Positions 7,946 to 15,852 of a DNA stretch of 59,940 nt are shown piece by piece. The notes below the pieces were generated by a model, which made no database searches, was not told the DNA's origin, and saw only the letters and a program-made list of their open reading frames with translations. This stretch comes from a virus: positions 1-59,940 of the IMG/VR virus record IMGVR_UViG_3300027908_000028, one strand, 5' to 3'. Within the stretch, counting starts at the first letter, position 1; each line of letters starts with the position of its first letter. The position numbers and the translations under genes were made by a program.

Positions 7946-8320
7946 GTGCCCACCAGCAAGTCAAGTTCGACGCATAGCAACGGATCGTCCGGCTCTCATG
8001 AGTCACCTGATCCCCTTGACGACGCGCGCGACGTTGCGGAAGCGGCAACGCTGAAAGCGCAAGCCGCGCAAACGCCCGAGGCTCACAAGGCAGCGGCCGA
8101 CGCGCACAACAAGGCAGCGAAGGAGGCGCTTGCGCAGGGGCACGATCGTCGTGCGAAGAAGCACGAGGCCATGGCGGACTTTCACCGCGGGCAGGCCTCG
8201 AGCGCGTCGTCTGCGGGGTCGACAAGCACCGGCTCTTCGAGTGAGAGCACACCTGTGCCCGACGAGGAGACTTCTCCGAACGCCGATCCGCTTTTGTCTT
8301 GGGTCAATTCGAGAACGTAG
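7946..8320 (+). CDS. His/Ala-rich helical repeat protein (paralogue)
   Basis: 124 residues from GTG 7946. A Ser-rich N-terminus is followed by one helical unit (PEAHKAAADAHNKAAKEAL, then HDRRAKKHEAMADFHRGQ) like those in the protein at 2697, then a Ser/Thr-rich acidic tail ending NADPLLSWVNSRT. A similar DNPLASWARKRR ending occurs in the Ser-rich protein at 33297. Function is unknown. Confidence 0.75.
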   Translation: MPTSKSSSTHSNGSSGSHESPDPLDDARDVAEAATLKAQAAQTPEAHKAAADAHNKAAKEALAQGHDRRAKKHEAMADFHRGQASSASSAGSTSTGSSSESTPVPDEETSPNADPLLSWVNSRT

Positions 8321-8323
8321 GCC

Positions 8324-9025
8324 ATGGCGTTCAACGAAGATGATCACCCGCGCGACCGCGGGAAGTTCACGACGGTCGGTGGCTCGACGCACACGAGCAA
8401 CGCCACGCGTGCAGCGCAGCAAGCGTCCAAGGATGCGCGCGCAAAGGCTCCCGTAGGGCAGGCATCCGCGCATGAGCATGCGGAGCACGCCACGGCCCAC
8501 AATGCCGCTGCAGAGGCCCACAAGGCCGCTGCAGACGTCCATCGCAAGGCAGCGGCCAGGGAGGCCGATCCCTCTCGCCGGAGCCAGCATCAGGCCAATG
8601 CGGCGTCGCACGAGGCCAAGGCGACAGACCACGCCAAACAGTCCTCAAGTGCGAACACCAAGGCAGGGGAGGCTAGTGCCACGGCACGCGGCATCGGCGC
8701 GTGGGTGAACTCCAAGGTGGGGAGCGGCGCGCGCTCTGCCGCTGAAGCGTTCCATGCAACCGCTGAGAAGGTCAGTGAGCGCGGTAAGGAAGTTACCGAG
8801 AAGATGATCGAGGGCAATCCTCTCACACTCCCTCTAGACGCGGCGAAGGTCGGCGGAGGATCGCTCAGCGGAGGCCTTCACAAGGTCATTGGTGGAGGGG
8901 AACACGAGCACGGACGCGAAGGTGGAGGAGAGCACGCGCACGAGCATGGCGGATTGCATGAGCGCGAGGCCCATGGTGGTGGCTACCACGATGATGAGCG
9001 TGACGACGAAGGCGGAGTCGAGTGA
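8324..9025 (+). CDS. HPRDxxGxF-tagged His/Ala/Gly-rich protein
   Basis: 233 residues. The N-terminus carries DDHPRDRGKFTTVGG, matching the HPRDxxGRF motif seen in many phage virion or MuF-associated proteins and in the gene at 56245. Residues 25-120 are helical HAxxA repeats like those at 2697. The C-terminus is extraordinary: Gly/His/Glu-rich (GGGEHEHGREGGGEHAHEH), which could bind metal ions. The ATG is 3 nt after the previous stop. Function is unknown. Confidence 0.75.
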   Translation: MAFNEDDHPRDRGKFTTVGGSTHTSNATRAAQQASKDARAKAPVGQASAHEHAEHATAHNAAAEAHKAAADVHRKAAAREADPSRRSQHQANAASHEAKATDHAKQSSSANTKAGEASATARGIGAWVNSKVGSGARSAAEAFHATAEKVSERGKEVTEKMIEGNPLTLPLDAAKVGGGSLSGGLHKVIGGGEHEHGREGGGEHAHEHGGLHEREAHGGGYHDDERDDEGGVE

Positions 9026-9483
9026 TGGAAGGTCTTTCGTCCTGGACTGACGCGAACGCTCCTCATCGCCAAGAGGCCAAGGAGAAGATTGAAAGCCTGC
9101 CGATGTCTTCCACGGCACACGGCAAGGCAGTCCCCTTCCCCTTCGCGGACAAGACGGAATACAAGAAGGACTTCTCCAACTCCGAGATCAATCAGGCGAT
9201 CACCAACGCTCCCAAGCGCACGATCGCCATCGACGGACTCCACGCGATCCAACACTCTGTCAAAGAGAGCCGCGTCAAGGACTACATCGACTGTCCGAAC
9301 GAGGTTCCCGAAGGACAGCGGCATCCCGTGCACCGCGGCGTGATCGATACGCCGATCGTGATCAGCTACAAGAGCAAGCGCTACATTCACGACGGGCATC
9401 ATCGTCTGACGGGCATGAAGCTCGCGGGCAAGAAGGATGCACTCGTGCGCTACGTGGATCTCGACAACGTGAAGAAGGTCTGA
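9022..9483 (+). CDS. ParB/sulfiredoxin-fold-like protein
   Basis: 153 residues from GTG 9022 or ATG 9025, both overlapping the previous stop. The diagnostic stretch is YIHDGHHRLTGMKLAGKK near residues 113-130, the xxDGHHRxxAxxxxG signature of the ParB N-terminal/Srx fold, followed by a VRYVDLDN strand. Phage members may be nucleases or CTP-binding proteins; nothing here fixes which. It probably works with the tagged protein encoded just upstream. Confidence 0.8.
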   Translation: MMEGLSSWTDANAPHRQEAKEKIESLPMSSTAHGKAVPFPFADKTEYKKDFSNSEINQAITNAPKRTIAIDGLHAIQHSVKESRVKDYIDCPNEVPEGQRHPVHRGVIDTPIVISYKSKRYIHDGHHRLTGMKLAGKKDALVRYVDLDNVKKV

Positions 9484-9489
9484 ACTCTC

Positions 9490-9657
9490 ATGCCGAGCGA
9501 TACCATCCCGTGCCCACGGCCGGACTTTGATGTCTCTGACGATCCGGACCGTACATCGGAAATCGTTTTCGACAGTCCTCCGTCAGGGACGGCATTACTT
9601 CGGGAGTTCGAGATTGATCTTGCCTCGGAGCACCTTGATGACGAATGCGACTGTTGA
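9490..9657 (+). CDS. Small acidic protein, 55 residues
   Basis: A short frame from ATG 9490 to TGA 9655-9657. The product is strongly acidic with Cys at the end (HLDDECDC). It fills the gap between the ParB-like gene and the next gene and overlaps the latter by 20 nt. The acidic composition and close packing support it, but there is no strong Shine-Dalgarno sequence. Confidence 0.5.
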   Translation: MPSDTIPCPRPDFDVSDDPDRTSEIVFDSPPSGTALLREFEIDLASEHLDDECDC

Positions 9658-10000
9658 AACGAAGCTCGACACCTCCCTCTCGAGGAAGTGCGACTCTCTG
9701 AACTGCCCGAATCCGGGGATCTGGCATCCCGTACTTGTCTTCCGTCACAAGAGTCAGGCGAAGGCCGCTGCCATCCGCGGCGTCATCCCCATTCGACTCT
9801 GCGATGACTGTCGCAGGATCGCGCGTCCGGAATCGCTTCTGACTGATGCTCTCTGGAACGAGGTATCTACGAAGCTCTTGGAGACCGGACGTCGCAAGCC
9901 GACACGCTCGTTCACTGAGATCGATTTCACGATCGTCGGTGGTCCAGAGGCGACACGGTTCTTTCGTCAGATCCCCGAGAATCTTCGAGCCCAGATCTGA
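9638..10000 (+). CDS. Zinc-binding-type protein, unknown function
   Basis: 120 residues from ATG 9638, preceded by GGAG. Cysteines C18, C23, C55 and C58 (CDSLNC ... CDDC) form a probable zinc site. The frame is open to 9527, but that extension overlaps the acidic small gene and is basic shadow sequence, so the internal ATG is preferred. Confidence 0.7.
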   Translation: MTNATVETKLDTSLSRKCDSLNCPNPGIWHPVLVFRHKSQAKAAAIRGVIPIRLCDDCRRIARPESLLTDALWNEVSTKLLETGRRKPTRSFTEIDFTIVGGPEATRFFRQIPENLRAQI

Positions 10001-10005
10001 GTTGC

Positions 10006-10188
10006 ATGCTTCCGTTTGCCGAGAAGCTCCAACGCTTCAAAGACAGGGGTTCTCCTCATCGTCGTGGCTGGAAGCCGTGGTCGACTCTGGCGCGCGCTTT
10101 CCGGCGTGAGCTGGCCACCTGGGAGATTGACCGAAGACCCCTCTGGCAGCGCGTCCTAGACGCACGGCAGGGGGGTTGGAAGCCCTGA
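10006..10188 (+). CDS. Possible small basic protein
   Basis: 60 residues, rich in Arg and Trp (RRGWKPW ... QGGWKP). The DNA also holds an imperfect hairpin of about 40 nt (around 10135-10175), and the stop codon is fused to palindrome copy 2. Coding is plausible but weak: there is no Shine-Dalgarno sequence and the composition is unusual. Confidence 0.4.
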   Translation: MLPFAEKLQRFKDRGSPHRRGWKPWSTLARAFRRELATWEIDRRPLWQRVLDARQGGWKP

Positions 10189-10208
10189 CCGAAAGTCGAC
10201 TTTCGATC
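10187..10208. repeat. 22-bp palindrome, copy 2 (one mismatch)
   Basis: Same as copy 1 except that the right arm ends CGATC. The TGA stop of the 10006 frame overlaps its first two bases. A truncated relative, GACCGAAGACC, lies about 60 nt upstream. Confidence 0.9.
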
Positions 10209-10232
10209 GCCCGTCCACGGCATCACGTGGGC

Positions 10233-10604
10233 ATGCGGACTCGAAACCTTGTGATCAACGGCAGGCACATGGGAGAGCTTCGGATCTCCGATGCGCAGGA
10301 CCCCACCATGGCGCGTGAAGAGAACGTCATGCATGCGCGCGACCGCATCGCGGAGGTGATCGAGTTGTGGCCCGACTCTCTTCCTCCGCAGTCGATCCTT
10401 CTCCTCGCCGCACGGCTCCTCTCGGCGGTCATCCGCGGGTGTGACACGATCAACTCGAACTACATGCGGTTCGATCGCGATCTGCTCATGGAGAACGACA
10501 TCGTGACGGCGTACCTCCGTCACTTCGGACTCGAGTCGTGCAAGACGCTCTTCAACAAGATCAGGACGCGCAACCTGATGCATGGCTCGCCGTCCCGTGA
10601 GTGA
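10233..10604 (+). CDS. Helical protein, unknown function
   Basis: 123 residues from ATG 10233, placed 6 nt after CGGCATCAC. The frame is open to 10176, but that would translate the palindrome. Contains a hydrophobic helix (SILLLAARLLSAVIRGC) too polar on one face to be a clear membrane span. It overlaps the next gene by 23 nt. Confidence 0.65.
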   Translation: MRTRNLVINGRHMGELRISDAQDPTMAREENVMHARDRIAEVIELWPDSLPPQSILLLAARLLSAVIRGCDTINSNYMRFDRDLLMENDIVTAYLRHFGLESCKTLFNKIRTRNLMHGSPSRE

Positions 10605-11280
10605 TAACAAGCTCCTCAAGCAGCTCGAGGCACTCTACAAGCTCTCCATTCTTCGACCCGAGGAAGAGAACGATCCGGGCAGACAGAACGAGGCGCGCAC
10701 GAGTGCGTTCCTTCTTCTCAAGAAGGCACGTGAGAATGGCGTAGTGGTCAAGTTCATCGTTCCGACCCAGGCCAAGAATCCGTACGATGTGCCTGACCTC
10801 ACACGGAGCGAAGAAGCCGCACGTCGTTACTGGCGTGCAGATCCATTCGGTGTGTCTCCCGAATACACGACGGCAGATCCATTCGGCGGAGTTGCAGACT
10901 TTTTCACTGACTTCCTCAAGCAGCAAACGGCTCGGATGAATGACGAGGTTCGTCGGCAGGCTGCAGAGACCGCACAAGCGCGGGAGAGGGTACAAGCGCG
11001 GGAGAGGGAATACGCCAAGAGAACGCGTGCGGATCACCCTCCGTCATCGCCCTTCACGCGTCCGCAGTCCCCGGGATACAAAGCGCCTCGCGGGCGCAAT
11101 CGCACGACTCGAGATACACCTCCACTCATTCGAAACAGCTACGAGACGGTGTGTCGCGTTTGCAATCAGAAGATCCCGCTCGGACAAGATGTGTGGTGGA
11201 TCCGCGCCGTAGGCGTGGCTCACAAGGAGTGCGGATACACGGGACTTGTCGACCTCGTAGACGAGCCAGAAGAGGGTTGA
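10582..11280 (+). CDS. DUF2786-like protein with C-terminal zinc motif
   Basis: 232 residues. The N-terminal 50 residues (LLKQLEALYKLS ... NEARTSAFLLLKKARENG) resemble the DUF2786 helical domain found in phage proteins. A long charged region (ETAQARERVQAREREYAKR) is probably a coiled coil. The C-terminus has CRVCNQKIPLGQDVWW and HKEC, a zinc-binding pattern like those beside DNA-binding domains. It may be a nucleic-acid-associated accessory protein. Confidence 0.7.
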   Translation: MARRPVSDNKLLKQLEALYKLSILRPEEENDPGRQNEARTSAFLLLKKARENGVVVKFIVPTQAKNPYDVPDLTRSEEAARRYWRADPFGVSPEYTTADPFGGVADFFTDFLKQQTARMNDEVRRQAAETAQARERVQAREREYAKRTRADHPPSSPFTRPQSPGYKAPRGRNRTTRDTPPLIRNSYETVCRVCNQKIPLGQDVWWIRAVGVAHKECGYTGLVDLVDEPEEG

Positions 11281-11329
11281 AAGGCGAAGGTGTTGTGCGT
11301 GAGTCGAAGTGCCGATACACTTCGACGTC

Positions 11330-12178
11330 ATGACTACTCCGGCGTTTCTGGGACGATTCGGCAAGGGCTATCTTCCGGACACGCACGACAAGAGCAAAGA
11401 TCTCTCTGCGCGCGCTCTCCTCGGCGCAGCAGTCCGAGTGCCTACGGAGTTTTCACTCGAACAGTACATGCTCAAGATCTGGGATCAGGGCCAGACCTCG
11501 AGCTGTGTCGGTTGGGCTTTCATGCAAGCCGTCATGCTCCGCTGTGCTGCGATGGGCAGCCCCATTCCTCCGCCGAGCCCAGAAGCCATCTACGTGCTCG
11601 CACGTGCTATGGCACGCCAGCAAGACGGACAGACGCCGGAGCAATCTCCTCTCGAGGACAACGGTTCGGTGCCCGCGCTCGCCGTCGCAGCGATGCAGCA
11701 ATGGGGCATCCCCTCGATGACTGCTTGGCCCTTCGATCCGGATACGATCGACAATGAGCCCGATCTCGAAGAGCTGGAGGTTGCGAGCGCGTTCCAGCTC
11801 TTGGGCTCAGGCTACGCGCGCATCAACTCGACGGGAGCGCAGCGCGTGGCCGACATCCAACAGGCCATCAGCAGTGGGTACCCTGTCGCCATCGGCACGA
11901 GCGTCGACAAGGCTTTCGAGGACTACACCGGACAAGGGCTGATCACCGCGCCCGATCCAGCGAACCTCCTCGGTGGTCACATGATGCACCTCATCGGCTT
12001 CCGAGCGGACGGCGCTATCCGTGGGGTCAATCAGTGGGGCACGTCGTGGGGAGACAGCGGCCTTTACTGGGCCGATCAGTCGTTCATTCGAAGCGATCTC
12101 CTGACCGATGCATACATTCTCATGGTCAGCGCGACGGGTCACAAAGGCGCGATCCTCCAGAAGCAGAAGTCGGCGTAA
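11330..12178 (+). CDS. Papain-like (C1 family) cysteine peptidase
   Basis: 282 residues from ATG 11330; GTG 11309 would add seven residues. The catalytic signature is WDQGQTSSCVGWAF with Gln53 (oxyanion hole) and Cys59 (nucleophile). GGHMMHLIGF supplies His217, and NQWGTSWGDSG supplies Asn234. There is no signal peptide or propeptide. Family members cleave peptide bonds; in this position, before lipoprotein and muralytic genes, it may process virion or host-surface proteins. A TACACT box 8 nt upstream hints at a near-leaderless mRNA. Confidence 0.9.
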   Translation: MTTPAFLGRFGKGYLPDTHDKSKDLSARALLGAAVRVPTEFSLEQYMLKIWDQGQTSSCVGWAFMQAVMLRCAAMGSPIPPPSPEAIYVLARAMARQQDGQTPEQSPLEDNGSVPALAVAAMQQWGIPSMTAWPFDPDTIDNEPDLEELEVASAFQLLGSGYARINSTGAQRVADIQQAISSGYPVAIGTSVDKAFEDYTGQGLITAPDPANLLGGHMMHLIGFRADGAIRGVNQWGTSWGDSGLYWADQSFIRSDLLTDAYILMVSATGHKGAILQKQKSA

Positions 12179-12195
12179 CGCGAAGGGAGTCTCTG

Positions 12196-12519
12196 ATGAT
12201 TCGATTGGTGCCACTTCTGGCGTGCGCGCTCTTCGCGTGTACGCCGAATCCGAAGACATCGGCGTCGCAGCCCGACGCTTCGGATGCTTCGTTCGTGCTC
12301 GCTCCCACGATCGCGGGACAGTGCGCGCAGGCGTGCACGAACCTACGTTCGCTCGGGTGCGCATCAGGCTTCGGTGTCGATGGCGGACAGTCGTGCGAAG
12401 TCGTGTGCACCAACGCCATGGGCACCACGCCCCCGACGTTCGACATGAACCTCTCATGTCTCATCGGTGCCAAGGACAAGGCGGGAGTGGTCTTCTGCAA
12501 GACGGCGGCGTGCCCATGA
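12196..12519 (+). CDS. Cys-rich secreted lipoprotein
   Basis: 107 residues from ATG 12196, with AGGGAG upstream. The signal peptide MIRLVPLLACALFAC ends in a lipobox (LFAC), so Cys15 is the likely lipidated residue. The mature part has six further Cys in a QCAQACTNLRSLGC ... SCEVVC ... SC ... CKTAAC array, resembling small myxobacterial lipoproteins. Its stop overlaps the next ATG. It could modify the host surface during infection. Confidence 0.8.
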   Translation: MIRLVPLLACALFACTPNPKTSASQPDASDASFVLAPTIAGQCAQACTNLRSLGCASGFGVDGGQSCEVVCTNAMGTTPPTFDMNLSCLIGAKDKAGVVFCKTAACP

Positions 12520-13178
12520 GTGTCGGAGTCGTCAGTCAGGCCAAAGCGTTCTCTTTCGGGATCGACACCGTCACGGTTTGTTCGTCCGATCAGCTCAAGG
12601 CGATGCGCGACGATCCGGTCACGCCGATCAAGTTCGTTGCGCTCTACATGGGCGGAGGCGGGTGGAATCCCACCTACCGCGATCTCATCTTCTCGCTCGG
12701 ACTCGGCATCTCCCCGGTGACCTTCTCGCGTGCTTCCGGGTGGACGCCCTCGAGCCAAGAGGGTGCGGTCGATGGTGCGGGTGACGTGGCTCGCCTGACG
12801 TCTCTCGCGTGTCCGCTCGGAGTGACTGTCTGGACGGATCTCGAGGGGTGCTCGGGTACCGTGCAGACCACGCAGGATTGGTGCAACGCGCGCGGCAAGG
12901 CGCAACAGGCTGGTGGGTGGATGCCGGGGCTCTACGTGGGCGCCGCGCAGGCGCTCAATGGCGTCCAGCTCGCGTCCCTCGTGCAGAGTCGATATTGGGA
13001 GGCTCTCTCGATCATCCGTGCCCCGGGGATGCCCTTGGGGAGCGTCGTGCAGCCGTCGTCCGGCTGGTGTCAGAAGCAACTCCCACATACGACCGTGCTC
13101 GGTGGTGCGACGGTCGATATCAACGTCGTCTTCTACGATTGGCAAAATCGATTGCCGACGATCTGGATGCCAAGCTGA
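12516..13178 (+). CDS. DUF1906-like (glycoside-hydrolase-like) protein
   Basis: 220 residues from ATG 12516, overlapping the lipoprotein stop (ATGA). The sequence follows the TIM-barrel DUF1906/Rv2525c-like pattern: AFSFGIDTVTVCS at the N-terminus, KFVALYMGG, LGLGISPVTFS, VTVWTDLEGC and a final VDINVVFYDW. Such domains are thought to act on cell-wall glycans, so this is a candidate lysin. No signal peptide is present. Confidence 0.75.
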   Translation: MSVGVVSQAKAFSFGIDTVTVCSSDQLKAMRDDPVTPIKFVALYMGGGGWNPTYRDLIFSLGLGISPVTFSRASGWTPSSQEGAVDGAGDVARLTSLACPLGVTVWTDLEGCSGTVQTTQDWCNARGKAQQAGGWMPGLYVGAAQALNGVQLASLVQSRYWEALSIIRAPGMPLGSVVQPSSGWCQKQLPHTTVLGGATVDINVVFYDWQNRLPTIWMPS

Positions 13179-13199
13179 CATCTGCTTTTTGTTGACCCA

Positions 13200-13223
13200 G
13201 GGAGCATGAATGACCATGCTCCC
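13200..13223 (+). promoter_or_regulatory. Hairpin just upstream of the lysozyme-like start
   Basis: GGGAGCAT (13200-13207) and ATGCTCCC (13216-13223) form a perfect 8-bp stem with an 8-nt loop, ending 5 nt before ATG 13229. The GGGAG that could act as a ribosome-binding site is inside the stem. Confidence 0.55.
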
Positions 13224-13228
13224 AGGCC

Positions 13229-13774
13229 ATGAAAACAGCACTCTGTCTCTTCGCGTTTTTGATCGTGTCGTCCATGGCCATCGCTTCACATGCAGATGTG
13301 AGAAGTGACGCGCAGGCTGTCACGGTCGACGAAGTTCTTGCGATGATGAAGGCCGTTCCAGAGAAGGCGCATCCCTCGCGCCCGGGTCGGTACGATCAGG
13401 TGGGCGATGCTCAGGAGATCGCGCGAGGAATTGCCATGGTGGCGCCTCAGAAGGACACTGCCGCGCTTCTCGCGGTCTTCGCTGCCTACGAGTCTTCGAA
13501 TCAGAAGTGTGTCGGAGGTGACAAGAACGCCGCTGGCGAGTTCCAGTCGTGGGGAACATTCCAGCTCCGTGGCGTCTCGATGGACACCGCGTGCAATCCT
13601 GAGCTGGCAGCGGCTTACTGGCTGAAGCTCAAGGCGCAGGCAGAAGCAACGTGCGCAGAGAATCCGATCGATGACAGGCTCGCGCCTCTGACTGGCGGAT
13701 CGTGTGAACGTGGGCGGGCTGTCTCGCGTACGCGTCACCGCATCGCGCGCACGGTTGCCGCCGCGGTACCCTGA
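13229..13774 (+). CDS. Secreted lysozyme/transglycosylase-like protein
   Basis: 181 residues. A signal peptide of about 22 residues (MKTALCLFAFLIVSSMAIASHA) is followed by a mature domain with AAYESSNQKC, a probable catalytic Glu, and SWGTFQLRG, resembling the E-S and GxxQ region of SLT-type lytic transglycosylases. A second conserved part is LTGGSCERGRAVSRTRHR. It would act on peptidoglycan after export and completes the lysis/surface group 11330-13774. Confidence 0.7.
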   Translation: MKTALCLFAFLIVSSMAIASHADVRSDAQAVTVDEVLAMMKAVPEKAHPSRPGRYDQVGDAQEIARGIAMVAPQKDTAALLAVFAAYESSNQKCVGGDKNAAGEFQSWGTFQLRGVSMDTACNPELAAAYWLKLKAQAEATCAENPIDDRLAPLTGGSCERGRAVSRTRHRIARTVAAAVP

Positions 13775-13791
13775 CTGGCATACTGATCGCC

Positions 13792-13801
13792 GGAGGCGCA
13801 C
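13792..13801 (+). promoter_or_regulatory. Recurring RBS cassette GGAGGCGCAC
   Basis: The 19-nt leader GGAGGCGCACAAGCCCATG at 13792-13810 recurs exactly at 30317-30335. The core also occurs at 21347 and 30157. Spacing from GGAGG to ATG is 11 nt. Confidence 0.75.
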
Positions 13802-13807
13802 AAGCCC

Positions 13808-14371
13808 ATGCACAAGAAGCACATCGTTGTTTACGATCCCAAGGGGCAGTGGTGGGAGGGAGCACTTGTCGACGAAGAGCGCGCGCGGCAACTCACTTCG
13901 CGCGATGTCGTGGTGCTCCCTGTCATCCCCGATCTCTTCAAGGTCTCGGGGGTCGGTGGGTATCACAAGCGTTCGTGGGGCGCGGGATGGTCTCTCGATA
14001 GCTCGGTACCGCGCACCGTCTCGCCGATGACGATCTATTGCCTCAAGGATGCGAGTGCCTTCTACTGGGCTGCGCGCATCCTTCCAGAGGCGTCCTTTCT
14101 AGAGGACATGAAGGAAGGTAAGCCGCTCACGGGCTTCGTTCGAATCGTGCCGGACAACAGCCAAGCCATTGTGGCCAAGTGCGGTCTTCAGGCGGAGCAA
14201 CACGTCGAGATCAACACGCTCACGAAGGACAAACTTGTAGGGGACTCGTTCCTTGTTCAAGGAAGCGCGAAGATCAGTGTTCCTGGGGATGGCCACTACG
14301 GCTTTGCGCTCTATGGCTACGCGCCCGGTCTCCGTGTAGTGTGGAGCGCGGTGAGTCAGTCCTTCGAGTGA
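13808..14371 (+). CDS. Unknown protein
   Basis: 187 residues with a mixed beta-rich profile (HIVVYDPKGQWW, DVVVLPVIPDLF, KISVPGDGHYGFALYGYAPG). It uses the duplicated GGAGGCGCACAAGCCC leader. It lies between the lysis-like genes and portal and may be a virion component, but no fold is recognised. Confidence 0.75.
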   Translation: MHKKHIVVYDPKGQWWEGALVDEERARQLTSRDVVVLPVIPDLFKVSGVGGYHKRSWGAGWSLDSSVPRTVSPMTIYCLKDASAFYWAARILPEASFLEDMKEGKPLTGFVRIVPDNSQAIVAKCGLQAEQHVEINTLTKDKLVGDSFLVQGSAKISVPGDGHYGFALYGYAPGLRVVWSAVSQSFE

Positions 14372-14384
14372 TAGGAGTCCTGCG

Positions 14385-14876
14385 ATGAAGTTCCCGGTGA
14401 AGTTCAGTCGGTACAAGGGCGGCTCCGCTGGTCAGCCGGTACTCGGTTCGGACACCATTCCGACGACCAAGCCGGGAACTCAGGACAACTTCGCTCCGCT
14501 GCGATCGGTCAGCAAGAACGGGTGGCCTACCAAGCGTGTCGCGCTCGCAGCGGCCTTTTTCGGATCTGCGGCTACCCCACCCGCTCTCAATGTCAGCGCG
14601 TATGTGTGGGATGATGCTCTTGGGTTCTGGATCCTCTGCACGGGCAGCGCGACGAGCATCACCCCGGGGAACACGACGAGTAACCCCGTGACTCCGACTG
14701 TTCCGACCTTCTTCGACGTGCCTTGCCTAGGCGACTCCGCTCCGACGTACAGCAACATTCAGTCAGGAACCGATCTCGGAACGCTCGGAGTGCTCTTCAT
14801 CGTGAGCGACAACACTGCTGCGAACGGAGAGTATCGATTTGTCGTCGGTCCGGTGCTCAACGAAAAGAGCATCTAG
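14385..14876 (+). CDS. Probable virion structural protein
   Basis: 163 residues from ATG 14385, with AGGAG seven nt upstream. Rich in Gly, Ser, Thr, Pro and Ala with alternating strands (LGVLFIVSDNTAANGEYRFVVGPV), typical of beta-sandwich decoration or fibre-associated proteins. No homologue is recognised. The stop overlaps the next GTG (TAGTG). Confidence 0.7.
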   Translation: MKFPVKFSRYKGGSAGQPVLGSDTIPTTKPGTQDNFAPLRSVSKNGWPTKRVALAAAFFGSAATPPALNVSAYVWDDALGFWILCTGSATSITPGNTTSNPVTPTVPTFFDVPCLGDSAPTYSNIQSGTDLGTLGVLFIVSDNTAANGEYRFVVGPVLNEKSI

Positions 14877-15151
14877 TGTTCCGACAGTGGCTTGGCGAAA
14901 GGCTCATGGCCTTTGCCGTCAAGCTACTCGACGTCGAGAAGATCGTTCGCGAGGTTGAACAAGAGAAGCCGCGAGAGGATGAAGAAGACTGGGACGTTGC
15001 GGTCCATCCCGCGGTCACACTCGGTCCCAAGGCGCTCGCGATGCTCGAGTTCGCGCGCATGCCCGCTCCGCCGGCTAAGCGGAAGACGGTAGTGCCTCTC
15101 CGTGGCAGCTTGCAGGATCGAATCGAGAGGGCTCGCGCGCTTCGTCGCTAA
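14876..15151 (+). CDS. Small charged protein, unknown function
   Basis: 91 residues from GTG 14876 (ATG 14906 is an alternative giving MAFAVKLLDVEK). A charged helix (VREVEQEKPREDEEDWD) is followed by a basic C-terminus (QDRIERARALRR). It may be a small head-associated protein because of its place before portal. Confidence 0.65.
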   Translation: MFRQWLGERLMAFAVKLLDVEKIVREVEQEKPREDEEDWDVAVHPAVTLGPKALAMLEFARMPAPPAKRKTVVPLRGSLQDRIERARALRR

Positions 15152-15188
15152 GGGCTCGTGACACCTAACGGGACTTCTGCCATCTTGG

Positions 15189-15845
15189 ATGCAGATGGCG
15201 CAGGATCGCAATACGACGCGTCCCGAGAGGGCAGCGGTTCCTACTGGATTCAAGCGCCTACCCGCCGAGGCATCGACGGATCAGATCATTCACGCCTTTC
15301 ACGAGATGGCGATTGCCTACGCTACGATCGCAGCCGAGTACACGACTACGATTCCGGAGCTGCAAAAAGACAACGAAGAGATGCGCGTGATCCAGGAAGC
15401 GCATGGAGTGCGACTTGGACGTCTCGAAGTTTGGCGTGCAGAAATGGAAGCGTCGGTACTACCTCCCATGCGAGAAAAGTTCGCGAGTTCAAACGACATC
15501 GCGGCGCACATCGGAGAGGTAGCGGCCAAGCACATCGAGGCCGAGCAGAGGAATGTTTCGACGCCCCCACCCGATGCTGCGAAGATTGCGCAGATCATCG
15601 CCGATCCGGTCAAGATCGCGGTCGACGAGATCAAAGCCGGGTGGTGGGATCGCCTCGAGAAAGAGCGCAAGGATGCGGAGTCGGAGCGTGTCCGGGTGGA
15701 GCTGAAGGCCAAGGAGCAACGCGATGCACTCGCACTCGACAACGAGCGATCGAGGAACAAGACGAAGTGGGCAATTGCTCTCGCAGCGGCGTTGGCCTTG
15801 GGGACACTCATTCGGGAACTCGCCGAGCACTATCTGGTAAGGTAA
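15189..15845 (+). CDS. Coiled-coil protein with C-terminal membrane segment
   Basis: 218 residues. After a polar N-terminus, residues 35-190 are helical and charged with coiled-coil periodicity (LEKERKDAESERVRVELKAKEQRD). A single hydrophobic span, WAIALAAALALGTLI, lies about 15 residues from the C-terminus. This could be a tail-anchored spanin-like or holin-like protein, or a virion-associated protein. It sits directly before portal. Start ATG 15189; a second ATG is two codons later. Confidence 0.75.
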   Translation: MQMAQDRNTTRPERAAVPTGFKRLPAEASTDQIIHAFHEMAIAYATIAAEYTTTIPELQKDNEEMRVIQEAHGVRLGRLEVWRAEMEASVLPPMREKFASSNDIAAHIGEVAAKHIEAEQRNVSTPPPDAAKIAQIIADPVKIAVDEIKAGWWDRLEKERKDAESERVRVELKAKEQRDALALDNERSRNKTKWAIALAAALALGTLIRELAEHYLVR

Positions 15846-15852
15846 CCGGGCC

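Noticed and set aside
12126-13289. Minus-strand frame of 387 codons
   Set aside because: It is antisense to three well-supported genes with motifs and has Arg/His-rich shadow composition.
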